Positions 1 through 6,219 of a stretch of 11,544 nt of DNA are shown piece after piece (the first letter of the stretch is position 1; the number at the start of each line of letters is the position of its first letter). The translations under genes were made by a program, and so were the position numbers. The stretch is taken from positions 343,223 to 354,766 of the forward strand of contig NW_003101661.1 of assembly GCF_000003855.2 (NCBI RefSeq). Reading direction: 5' to 3'. This DNA comes from Blastomyces gilchristii SLH14081. Taxonomy: Eukaryota; Ascomycota; Eurotiomycetes; Onygenales; Ajellomycetaceae. The notes below the pieces were generated by a model that saw only the letters and a list, made by a program, of their open reading frames with translations, was not told where the DNA came from and searched no databases.

Positions 1-1106
1 CAAAGCTCTGAGATTCTTGCTCTGTATTACTTAAGTATCTGAGCTCTGTATTAGAACTGATATAACATCTTCTTATAAGATAATATTTATAGAGAGATAG
101 AAGTTATTGTTACAGATATAACAGAAATCATAAGAGTAAGAGAAAAGATAGATGTACAAGATCTCTTCTTTCTTTAACTGCTTAGTATAGTGTAAGTATA
201 TAATAATATCAGTCAGAGACTGTACTGAAGCCTTCATATAGAAAGAAGATAAAGAAACTGTGAGACTCTGCAGACTCAACTCAGCAGTATCTCAAGCAGA
301 GCTCAGATATATTATAAGAGAGAACCTATAGACTGACCTTCTCAGAGCTACTGTCTCTGAAATCAAGCTCTTTCTGAGATTCTCTCTGAATGATCATATA
401 GAAGTCATATATTACTGTGCTAATTAAAGAAGAAATAGTATTATAACAGCAGTAGAGAGAGCAGAGAAAGAATCAGTCACTGATAAACTGACTGATAGAA
501 GAAATAACATCTCATCACAAGGTACAGCAACTACTGTCACAGCTGTAAGAAATGTAGAAGAAGAAGAAGATGTGATAATAAGAGTAATACTCTCACAGCT
601 TATCAATATTATCATCTCTGCTTTCAATCTGACTTTCTCAACAGTTATAAAGACTGCAGCTGCATCACAAAGACATTTAATCACTAAAAAGTGTCAGAAT
701 AAGTCTCTTATTATCTTTCAAGAATGATGCTCTTATACACTCACTATTATAAATGAAGAGAGAGAAGAAAAATATATTATAGAAAGAGAGAATTTTTTCA
801 GAAAAATTCTATCACTACTATTAACTTTGTCTCTAAAATATATTACTTCTGCAGAGAATTTCATATATAGAATGAAATATAATGAGAGATCTATAAGTCA
901 CTTATTAACTATATTTTTCATATTTTAAATTAATATATAAGGAACTCACTTATCACATGTTTAATTTGAACAGAGATGAGAAAAGAAGATCTATACAGTT
1001 AGCAGAGAAACTCATCTATTTCTTTATACTATACACAGTATATATACTATCAAAATCAGTTGATAATTATTATTATATAACAAAGATAATTTCTAATCTG
1101 ATAATC

Positions 1107-1133
1107 TTAAGAGTATCAGAACTATACTCTTAA
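1107..1133. repeat. Hairpin, 10-bp arms
   Basis: TTAAGAGTAT at 1107-1116 is perfectly complementary to ATACTCTTAA at 1124-1133, with a 7-base loop. No T-tract follows as in a simple terminator and no gene adjoins it. Function unknown. Confidence 0.6.
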
Positions 1134-1368
1134 AGAAAAGAGTATTATTATATTCTCAGTTATATTAAAACTCTGTTACAGTTTTACATAGCTTATTACT
1201 TTTATACAGATGATTTCATTCATTCTATAGACTATTTAAACTGATTTTCAATCACTTTATAACATTATTCAGATATAATATAGAAAGATTTAATTAATCA
1301 ATATAAGAATCTCACTTCTATACAAGATCAGTAGATTACTCTTTTATAATAGTAAGATATCACTGAGG

Positions 1369-1410
1369 TATCACTCCAGCTATTCTCACTTATAGAATAG
1401 AAGAGTGGTA
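1369..1410. repeat. Two-tier hairpin
   Basis: TATCACTC at 1369-1376 pairs with GAGTGGTA at 1403-1410 through one T-G wobble. Inside it, CTATTC at 1380-1385 pairs with GAATAG at 1395-1400. The wobble is what a C-to-T change in an originally perfect stem would leave. Confidence 0.5.
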
Positions 1411-1440
1411 TTCATTCATTGTTTATATAGAATAGCTAGA

Positions 1441-1468
1441 TACTGACTTCTTATCAAAGAAGTCAGTA
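1441..1468. repeat. Perfect 12-bp hairpin with 4-base loop
   Basis: TACTGACTTCTT at 1441-1452 is followed by the loop ATCA and the exact reverse complement AAGAAGTCAGTA at 1457-1468. It is intact although the surroundings are heavily mutated. It lies 30 bases after the hairpin at 1369-1410. Confidence 0.75.
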
Positions 1469-1526
1469 ATTCATTTTTCTTCTACAGAAATACATATAAG
1501 AGTTACTGCATTTCTCATACAATCTT

Positions 1527-1540
1527 CTTAGTATACTAAG
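1527..1540. repeat. 14-bp perfect palindrome
   Basis: CTTAGTATACTAAG at 1527-1540 equals its own reverse complement. It sits just upstream of the GC-rich island that begins near 1569. Confidence 0.6.
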
Positions 1541-1568
1541 TATCATATCTGTGATATCCTCATAATAA

Positions 1569-1692
1569 CCCTGTAGCCCACGAGCTCGCTATTCAAGCAA
1601 GATAGTCAAGCCCACTCATATGACTCCCCAAACAACTACCCCTACGTGACGCCGCTGACTAGCCACCGCTTCGGTTCCGCCACGTTACAGGG
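1569..1692. repeat. GC-rich 124-bp segment with inverted ends
   Basis: CCCTGTAGCCCACG at 1569 and the reverse complement of the sequence ending at 1692 (CCCTGTAACGTGGCG) share the first seven bases and then a purine plus C, giving short inverted ends. Within them, 1572-1689 begins TGTA and ends TACA, as an LTR would, and the reverse strand beginning TGTAACGTGGCGG looks LTR-like. No matching target duplication is visible beside it. It keeps many CpG and CC/GG steps, so it is young, too short to be mutated, or was never a target. It could be an LTR remnant in reverse orientation or a small inverted-repeat element. Confidence 0.35.
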
Positions 1693-1713
1693 ACCCCTCT
1701 GGTCGCTGACCAT

Positions 1714-1751
1714 CCATACGGGAAGAACGTAGGGTTAATTTACGGTGATTA
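1714..1751 (+). repeat. 38-bp direct repeat, copy 1
   Basis: This copy starts CCATACGGGAAGAACGTAGG and runs to the ATTA of ACGGTGATTA. It recurs at 1833-1870 with one G/A difference, at a period of 119 bp. In this copy the end forms the palindrome ACGGTG-ATTA-CACCGT (1742-1757). Confidence 0.8.
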
Positions 1752-1832
1752 CACCGTGGATCCACCATTCCACCCGTGTCACATGTCGCCGAATATTAAA
1801 CGTCAAGATGGCGTTGAGACGGCGCAGAACTT

Positions 1833-1870
1833 CCATACGGGAAAAACGTAGGGTTAATTTACGGTGATTA
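1833..1870 (+). repeat. 38-bp direct repeat, copy 2
   Basis: This is the second copy of the 1714 repeat, beginning CCATACGGGAAAAACGTAGG. It ends directly at the TGTAGCGTCC that opens the probable LTR, so the repeat may be part of the LTR structure or an old target sequence. Confidence 0.8.
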
Positions 1871-1978
1871 TGTAGCGTCCGCCCCAGTGGCGTTGCCATA
1901 GCGATCGCTGATCTCATATGTAATATATATATATAGCTAGCTCTTCTCACACGAATACAACAGATTAACCATCTCACA
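1871..1978 (+). mobile_element. Probable Copia-type LTR end
   Basis: The segment begins TGTAGCG and ends CTCACA, matching the TG...CA ends of LTRs, and carries an AT-repeat TATA-like run near 1921-1936. It is followed immediately by GGTTATAGCCCGG, which resembles the reverse complement of an initiator tRNA anticodon arm with one base missing. Copia-group elements prime from such half-tRNAs. The left edge is uncertain: the two 38-bp repeats upstream might belong to a longer LTR. No internal gag-pol sequence follows, only AT-rich DNA from about 2000, so this is a truncated 5' end at best. Confidence 0.4.
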
Positions 1979-1999
1979 GGTTATAGCCCGGATAGCACG
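1979..1999 (+). other. Candidate half-tRNA primer binding site
   Basis: GGTTATAGCCCGG begins exactly after the CA that closes the putative LTR. The reverse complement of a eukaryotic initiator tRNA-Met anticodon arm reads GGTTATGAGCCC, so one base is missing here. The match is from memory and was not aligned to a tRNA from this organism. Confidence 0.35.
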
Positions 2000-2320
2000 T
2001 TTTTACAAAGAATTACATTATTTTTATTTTTACTTTTGTTTAAAAACACCTGTGTAAGCATTGAATATGTTCACTCTGAATAGAAGAATTCTTTTACATT
2101 TACTTTGTATATTTTTAAGTGTATCTGCTTAGCTAGTAATTGAAATAGTGAAACTCTACAGTATATTATAACATAATTTTTTTTTAATTTCTCTTCTCAA
2201 CTCTTCTTTAACTGATGAGTAGTTTGTCTACATTACAGAGTAATAGAAAGAAGAACTTTACATTCATATTCTTACACTCAGATATCTATTAATAAAGAAT
2301 CAGAGAAAAGAAATACTATA
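2000..2320. other. AT-rich spacer, possible eroded gypsy 3' internal sequence
   Basis: No gene is visible. The part just before the LTR at 2321 ends in a purine-rich stretch (AGAGAAAAGAAAT, about 2303-2314), where a polypurine tract would lie. A short stretch near 2188-2215 resembles the linker between integrase and chromodomain in the two gypsy copies downstream. The spacing is too short for an intact chromodomain, so any internal sequence is deleted. Confidence 0.35.
2121..2137 (+). repeat. 17-bp inverted repeat, left arm
   Basis: GTATCTGCTTAGCTAGT is the exact reverse complement of 2686-2702. The arms enclose about 550 bp that include the gypsy LTR. No target duplication is obvious outside the arms. 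Confidence 0.75.
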
Positions 2321-2592
2321 TAATTATAACAAGCTATATCTGATTAATAAATTATTTCATTACACTTTATAAATTCCTGCTGAAAGCTCTAATTCTCAGT
2401 CACTAATTCTCAGCTAAGAAACTCACAGAGTTTCTATTCTTTCACTCTGAAGCTTCATCTTATACATATATAAATATTCACTTTAATTACTGATTCTCAC
2501 ACTTTTACTTTTTTTTCTTCTCTAATATTTTTCACTTTTATTATATAAAATCTATATCTCAGTACTAATCTATTTAGTGTAGACTTATTACA
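2321..2592 (+). mobile_element. Gypsy-family LTR, third copy, + orientation
   Basis: Read on the + strand, this segment follows the reverse complement of the LTRs at 4429-4788 and 5876-6183 almost throughout. It shares the start TAAT-TATAACA, the block CTCTGAAGCTTCA followed by TATAAATATTCACTT, the pyrimidine-rich tract, and the end TACTAATCTATTTAGTGTAGACTTATTACA (2563-2592). It is about 272 bp, shorter than the other two, and diverged mostly by C-to-T and G-to-A. The likely original TG start is now TA. No second LTR of this orientation is present, so it is solo or truncated. Confidence 0.75.
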
Positions 2593-2698
2593 CTTGAAAA
2601 ATATTTATTATCTTCTTATTAAAAATAATTACTTATTAAAAAAATATCTGAATATATAATAATATATAATAATAAAGAATAAATAACTAGCTAAGCAG
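2593..2698. other. Low-complexity AT spacer
   Basis: This is almost pure A/T, with TATAATAATATATAATAATAAAG-type runs between the LTR and the target duplication of SINE1. Nothing else is recognisable apart from the inverted-repeat arm at 2686. Confidence 0.6.
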
Positions 2699-2702
2699 AT
2701 AC
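2686..2702 (-). repeat. 17-bp inverted repeat, right arm
   Basis: ACTAGCTAAGCAGATAC is the partner of 2121-2137. Its last four bases overlap the target duplication of SINE1 (2699-2712), so it was part of the site that the SINE entered. Confidence 0.75.
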
Positions 2703-2712
2703 TGAGTCTCTA
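2699..2712 (+). repeat. Target site duplication of SINE1, left
   Basis: ATACTGAGTCTCTA is repeated exactly at 3985-3998, just after the AAT-rich tail of SINE1. It fixes both ends of the older SINE. Confidence 0.9.
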
Positions 2713-2959
2713 GTCTGAGTAACTGAATGGTTAATGCGGTCATCTGATAGTGCCTTAACATGAGAAATCAAGACATGTAAGTTTGAAACCCGCAGAGAAT
2801 ATATTAAATTCAAAACTCAATTATCTCAGATTTCTAATAAATACAGAGATGTACAAATTACTTTAACAAATCATTCTATGTTTCTGAGATGAAAAGTTAT
2901 TATCACATGTATTTAATTGCCACTTCTTTGTATTTTCCTATGTTCTTGTTATCTTGATG
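2713..2959 (+). mobile_element. SINE1 (older tRNA-derived SINE), 5' part
   Basis: This is the first 247 bp of a short interspersed element whose better-preserved sister is at 3495-3865. The tRNA-related head has eroded (the B box now reads AGTTTGAAACC), but ACTGAATGGTTAATGCGG and AAACCCGCAG survive. The body is colinear with SINE2 through CAGATTTCTAATAAATACAG, CACTTCTTTGTATTTTCC and GTTCTTGTTATCTTGA. It stops where the MITE at 2960 enters, resumes at 3474-3494, is interrupted by SINE2, and ends with 3881-3984. The pieces sum to 372 bp. Being non-coding, it would have depended on a partner LINE for reverse transcription. Confidence 0.9.
2952..2959 (+). repeat. 8-bp target duplication of MITE, left
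   Basis: TCTTGATG here faces TCTTGATA at 3466-3473, with one G/A mismatch. An 8-bp duplication is the hallmark of hAT-superfamily insertion. Confidence 0.8.
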
Positions 2960-3465
2960 TAGACTGACTGCTGAGATTATGAATTTCATATTTAGTCTCA
3001 TTTAATCTGATCTCATACATTTCTTGAAGTGAATTCTGCTGAGACTAATTATTAAAAAAACATGTAAAGTGACTATATATCAGATCTCAAAATAAGATCA
3101 TGACTTAGAAAAAATAAGAAAGTAATCTTATTTAATCTTATTTAGTTTTATTCTTGATATAAAGTTACTATTTTTAGACATTTTAAGATTTTTTTTAGAC
3201 TATTTTTAATTTTTTAAAAAGTAACACTTTTTGATAATACTTAAATAAGATTTAAAGTTATTTAAAGCAATAAAAATAATTTAAATTGAGAAGTGAAAAT
3301 CATAATCTTATTTAAAAAATGTGATAAGAGTAGACAGTAAGTCTCACTGAGACAGTATGAAACTACTATCTAATGTTAAAACTGTGTAATGAGATCAGTT
3401 AAATTGATAATAAGATTATTAAATATTCTGATTCTAGTTTTAGACATAGTTACACGGTCAGTCTA
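2960..3465. mobile_element. 506-bp hAT-type MITE inside SINE1
   Basis: The ends are inverted: TAGACTGAC at 2960 and GTCAGTCTA ending at 3465 match over 9 bp, followed by looser similarity. The element is flanked by an 8-bp duplication and interrupts a SINE whose sequence resumes on the other side. The first 90 bp or so (TAGACTG, then ATGAATTTCA, TCTCATTTAATCTG and CATACATTTCTTG) are colinear with the terminus of the large hAT element at 7475-7565, so it was probably mobilised by that family. The interior is A/T-rich with repeated ATCTTATTTA motifs and has no coding capacity. Confidence 0.85.
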
Positions 3466-3473
3466 TCTTGATA
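3466..3473 (+). repeat. 8-bp target duplication of MITE, right
   Basis: TCTTGATA directly follows the right inverted end. The next base continues SINE1 at the point that SINE2's sequence predicts. Confidence 0.8.
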
Positions 3474-3494
3474 TAATCTTAACATCTGTATTTC
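3474..3494 (+). mobile_element. SINE1, middle fragment
   Basis: This is 21 bp of SINE1 between the MITE duplication and the SINE2 insertion, equivalent to the SINE2 stretch that reads ATGATCTCAACACCTGTATTT. Its last 15 bases are the left target duplication of SINE2. Confidence 0.85.
3480..3494 (+). repeat. Target site duplication of SINE2, left
   Basis: TAACATCTGTATTTC is repeated exactly at 3866-3880. Confidence 0.9.
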
Positions 3495-3501
3495 ACCCCG
3501 G

Positions 3502-3512
3502 TGGCCGAATGG
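3502..3512 (+). promoter_or_regulatory. Pol III A box of SINE2
   Basis: TGGCCGAATGG fits the tRNA A-box consensus TRGCNNAGYNGG, allowing A for G at one site, and begins 7 bases into the element. Confidence 0.7.
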
Positions 3513-3531
3513 TTAATGCGGCCACCCGGTA

Positions 3532-3558
3532 GCGCCTTGGCGGGGGAAACCAAGGCGC
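3532..3558 (+). repeat. 9-bp stem in SINE2 head
   Basis: GCGCCTTGG (3532-3540) and CCAAGGCGC (3550-3558) pair perfectly around a 9-base loop. In SINE1 the same stem is broken by mutation. It may derive from the anticodon or variable arm of the parent tRNA. Confidence 0.75.
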
Positions 3559-3561
3559 GTG

Positions 3562-3572
3562 GGTTCGAAACC
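3562..3572 (+). promoter_or_regulatory. Pol III B box of SINE2
   Basis: GGTTCGAAACC fits GGTTCGANNCC exactly and lies in a T-arm with a 5-bp stem. It is 49 bases after the A box, a spacing suited to a class II tRNA ancestor. Confidence 0.8.
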
Positions 3573-3865
3573 CGCAGGATTACATTAAATCTGGAACCCA
3601 AGCACCTCAGATTTCTAATAAATACAGAGGTGTACAAATCACTTCAATGAATTGCTCTATGTTCCTGGGCTGAAAGTTATTATTGTATGTATCTAATTGT
3701 CACTTCTTTGTATTTTCCTATGTTCTTGTTATCTTGACATGATCTCAACACCTGTATTTTCTCCTGTATAATCAACACTTGACCTGTATTTAACATCATG
3801 CAAGAACTCATTATAAGCTCCGCTTGTATATGAGTATAATAGAAGAATAATAATAATAATAATAA

Positions 3866-3880
3866 TAACATCTGTATTTC
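3866..3880 (+). repeat. Target site duplication of SINE2, right
   Basis: Exact copy of 3480-3494, directly after the AAT tail of SINE2 and leading straight back into the remaining SINE1 sequence. Confidence 0.9.
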
Positions 3881-3984
3881 CTTCTGTATAATCAATACTT
3901 AGCCTGTATTTAATATCACGTAAGAACTCATTATAAGCTCCGCTTGCATATAAGTATAATGAAAGAAGAAGAATAATAATAATA
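3881..3984 (+). mobile_element. SINE1, 3' part with AAT tail
   Basis: This matches the last 100 bp or so of SINE2 (CTGTATAATCAA, then CCTGTATTTAA, AAGAACTCATTATAAGCTCC, GCTTG-ATAT-AGTATAAT) and ends in an AAG/AAT tail. The right copy of the SINE1 target duplication begins at 3985. Because two such tails stand side by side, the stretch looks like a tandem duplication at first sight; the nested insertion explains it better. Confidence 0.88.
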
Positions 3985-3998
3985 ATACTGAGTCTCTA
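3985..3998 (+). repeat. Target site duplication of SINE1, right
   Basis: Exact copy of ATACTGAGTCTCTA at 2699-2712, now nearly 1.3 kb away because of the two later insertions. Confidence 0.9.
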
Positions 3999-4428
3999 CT
4001 AGATAGATAGAAGCTTACTTATCAGCTACTGTAACTCTGTAATAAGATCTTATAAAGAAAATATTAGTAAAAGATTTAAAAGTTCTAATATCTTAGATAT
4101 ATAAGATATTTATATGAATACACTTCTTCTGAAGAACCTGATTCTGAAGAACTCTTAAATACAGATACTATACATTTAATAAATAATATAGCTATATCTA
4201 CTGATAATATAAGAGAATTCTTAAATATAAGTATAGACACAGTGTTATAGTAACTCTAAGTAATATTAAAACTATAATAACAGCAGATAGCTGATATGTA
4301 TATAAATTAACAACATTAATATAAAGAAATTTAATGATTAACTTAATAAGAAATCTCTGTACAGATAATTTCAACACTGACTGAATCAGATATAAATATA
4401 ATATAAGTGCTGAAGAAATGTTTAAATA
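3999..4428. other. AT-rich region with a short unrecognised open stretch
   Basis: No gene is assigned. The + strand is open from about 4089 to 4250 and reads as a plausible acidic segment (for example SSEEPDSEELLNTDT) that ends at TAG, followed by more stops. I do not recognise it; it could be a relic of an element entered by gypsy copy A, whose LTR begins at 4429. The rest is low complexity. Confidence 0.4.
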
Positions 4429-4788
4429 TGTAAGAGGCCTACGCCGAATAGATTAGTATAATATATAGATCTTATATAACAAAGTAAAAAATGTTAGAAA
4501 AGGAAAAGAAAGAGAAGATACAGAAATCAGTAATTAAAGTAAATATTTATATATGTACATAATAAAGCTTCAGAGCAGAATTCGTAATTGAAGTGAATAT
4601 TTATACATGTACACAGTGAAGCTTCAGAGTAAAAGAATAGAAATTTCATGAGTTTTCAGCTGAGAATTGATAACTGAGAATCAGAGCTTTGATAGAGAAT
4701 CAGTGACTAAGAATCAGAGTCTCAGTAGAAATCTGTGAAGTGTAATAAAATAGTATATATAATTGATTAAGCATAGTCTGTTATATTA
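4429..4788 (-). mobile_element. Gypsy copy A, 3' LTR
   Basis: On the - strand the LTR ends GGCCTCTTACA at 4429 and starts TAATATAACAGAC at 4788 (an original TG probably mutated to TA), directly after a purine tract (AGAAAAGAGAGGGC). It is 360 bp, about 52 bp longer than copy B. The excess is a 54-bp internal tandem duplication (4530-4583 and 4584-4637) that carries the TATAAATATT promoter-like block twice. Sequence and order match the LTRs at 5876-6183 and 2321-2592. Confidence 0.85.
4530..4637. repeat. 54-bp tandem duplication in LTR A
   Basis: Two units start GTAATTAAAGTAAATATTTA and GTAATTGAAGTGAATATTTA. LTR B and the LTR at 2321 have a single unit. The differences are mostly A for G in unit 1. 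Confidence 0.8.
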
Positions 4789-4803
4789 GCCCTCTCTTTT
4801 CTG
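4789..4803 (-). other. Polypurine tract of gypsy copy A
   Basis: The - strand reads CAGAAAAGAGAGGGC immediately before the 3' LTR, the position and composition expected for the primer of plus-strand DNA synthesis. Copy B has the equivalent CAGAAAAGAAGAAGGC beside 6184. Confidence 0.7.
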
Positions 4804-4829
4804 AAGTAAGATCATGTGTAGTTCTCATC

Positions 4830-5871
4830 AATCAAGAGCCGCGGTTTCAGATAATGCAGAACTCAGAGTTCAGATCAGATGATTATAGCTGACTCATTTT
4901 ACAAGATATTATCAGTTACATCTGCAGAGTCTCTTATCAAGAATATCTTCTATCTCTTATTCAAGTTCATTATCTTCTTCAATGATCTCTAACAGCTGTC
5001 AGTTAGAAGTCAGTTGAGAAGGAAACAGATTAATAGCAGTGTAATGAAATAAGCTTATATAAAAGATATTATAAATCTCTAGTAATGTGTTAAGACAGAA
5101 ATTATAACTGTCTAGAACTTTTATTACTCTATATTTAATATAATGATAATTCAGTATATAAGATGAGTATGTGATTTATATATTCTTAAGATTCAATCAC
5201 ATCAGATCTTCTATCTTATATTACTTAGTAAGATCTCAGTAAATATTAGTTTAATCTTCTTAATTCTGTTTAGCACTCACTATGAAGACTTCTGCTCAGT
5301 TATAAGTGTCTTGAAGCTTTGTTACTATGTTATCAGTAATCTGAATTGAACTATGAAGATTCAATGTAAACTGTGTAATCTCTAGAAGATTTAACACTTT
5401 CATATAATATCTGTGTGTAAGAAAGAACAGGCTTACATCTGTTAATACAGTATCTCAGTCATTGATAGCAACTTCAGTGTGTAGAAGAAGATTATATCAG
5501 TTATTTTATAAATAATTACAGAACTTATAAAGATAATTCTTCACTATCTGAATTATTCATTCTAATGCATCATCAGTCTCAGAGTGATAAGTAGTTGATA
5601 AATAATGTATAATCTTGAGAATCTGACAGATTCTTGTACAGAGAATGCTTACAAATTAACAGTCTCAATCAGATATAATAGATCTCAGCAACTCATGCAT
5701 TCAATAGAATGAACTCTGTAAGAAGGCTTCAGTGACTTGTTCAGTGCTTATCTTATTACAAGACTTTAATATTACATCTTTACTCAATCAGTCAATGATA
5801 ATCAGAATGTTCTTGTAACTCTTACTCTCAGAGAGATCAATAGTAAAGTCAATTGCTACATCTTATCTAGA
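4830..5871 (-). pseudogene. Gypsy copy A integrase core and chromodomain remnant
   Basis: Read on the - strand from 5871 downward, this carries a retroviral-type integrase core: DFTIDLSESKSYKNILIIID with the first catalytic Asp near 5850, an ISD with the second Asp near 5660, and SETDDALE with the Glu near 5577, placing the DDE residues in the usual order. A linker and a C-terminal chromodomain follow (EIEDILDKR, then YLVK-VSYNHL near 4850-4960), which marks the chromovirus branch of Ty3/gypsy. Trp codons have become stops, Pro has become Leu or Ser, and Arg has become Gln or stop, as expected from C-to-T and G-to-A damage. The upstream part is missing because copy B's LTR begins at 5876. Confidence 0.85.
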
Positions 5872-5875
5872 CTGG

Positions 5876-6183
5876 TGTAAGAGGCCTATACTGAATAGAT
5901 CAGTATAATATTTATAAGTCTTATATAACAAAGTGAAAAACATTAGAAAAGGAAAAGAAAGAGAAAGTACAGAGATCAGTGATTGAAATGAATATTTATA
6001 CATGTATGCAGTGAAGCTTCGGGGCGGAAGAATAGAAATTTCATAGATTTTCAGCTGAGAATTGATGACTGAGAATCAGAGCTTCAGCAGAGAATTGATG
6101 ACTGAGAATCAGAGTCTCAGTAGAAATCTGTGAAGTGTAATGAAATAGTCTATATAATTAATCAGACACAGCTCATTATATTA
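5876..6183 (-). mobile_element. Gypsy copy B, 3' LTR
   Basis: On the - strand the LTR ends GGCCTCTTACA at 5876 and starts TAATATAATGAGC at 6183 after a purine tract. It is 308 bp and lacks the tandem duplication of LTR A. The + strand reads TGTAAGAGGCCTATACTG at its left edge, and the five bases before it (ACTGG) would be one half of a target duplication within copy A. The other half is not seen because copy B is cut at 7474. Confidence 0.85.
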
Positions 6184-6219
6184 GCCTTCTTCTTTTCTGA
6201 TTATGTATAGTTCTCAGCA

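Larger units (their letters stand above)
1..1560. other. AT-rich degenerate region, no gene recognised
   Basis: No frame on either strand gives a recognisable protein. The stretch is dominated by TC/GA/CA/TG/TA words, with CpG, CC and GG nearly absent, as in the identifiable transposon relics elsewhere in the window, so it is probably eroded repeat DNA. A partly open + strand reading from about 709 to 930 and another from about 515 to 680 show runs of plausible residues but match no domain I know. Several perfect or near-perfect hairpins lie between 1107 and 1540 and are listed separately. The family of origin cannot be told by eye. Confidence 0.6.
3495..3865 (+). mobile_element. SINE2 (younger, tRNA-derived SINE), complete
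   Basis: A complete 371-bp SINE bounded by a perfect 15-bp target duplication. Its head is a class II (long variable arm, Leu/Ser-like) tRNA relic: A box TGGCCGAATGG (3502-3512), a perfect 9-bp stem GCGCCTTGG/CCAAGGCGC (3532-3540 with 3550-3558), and a T-arm with B box GGTTCGAAACC (3562-3572). These would act as an internal RNA polymerase III promoter. There is no coherent acceptor stem or cloverleaf, so it is not a working tRNA gene. An unrelated body of about 260 bp follows and ends in an AAT repeat tail from about 3846. The GC-rich head is well preserved, so this insertion is younger than SINE1. Confidence 0.92.

Noticed and set aside
424..684. An 86-codon - strand open frame
   Set aside because: It is an antisense reading of GA-rich low-complexity DNA, with no initiation context, domain or conserved neighbour.
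1735..1977. An 80-codon - strand open frame
   Set aside because: It spans the 38-bp repeats and the probable LTR end; openness there reflects the GC-rich composition.
3502..3590. A functional Leu/Ser tRNA gene
   Set aside because: The A and B boxes and T-arm are good, but acceptor-stem halves do not pair and no anticodon arm can be drawn convincingly. The element has a SINE body, an AAT tail and target duplications.
3680..3895. A 71-codon - strand open frame
   Set aside because: It crosses the tail of SINE2, its target duplication and the rest of SINE1, so it is a chance frame with a leucine run from the AAT repeat.
3760..3984. A simple tandem duplication of a 120-bp tail
   Set aside because: The two tails are better explained as the end of SINE2 and the end of the interrupted SINE1: the exact TAACATCTGTATTTC and ATACTGAGTCTCTA duplications and the 371/372-bp lengths fit nesting.
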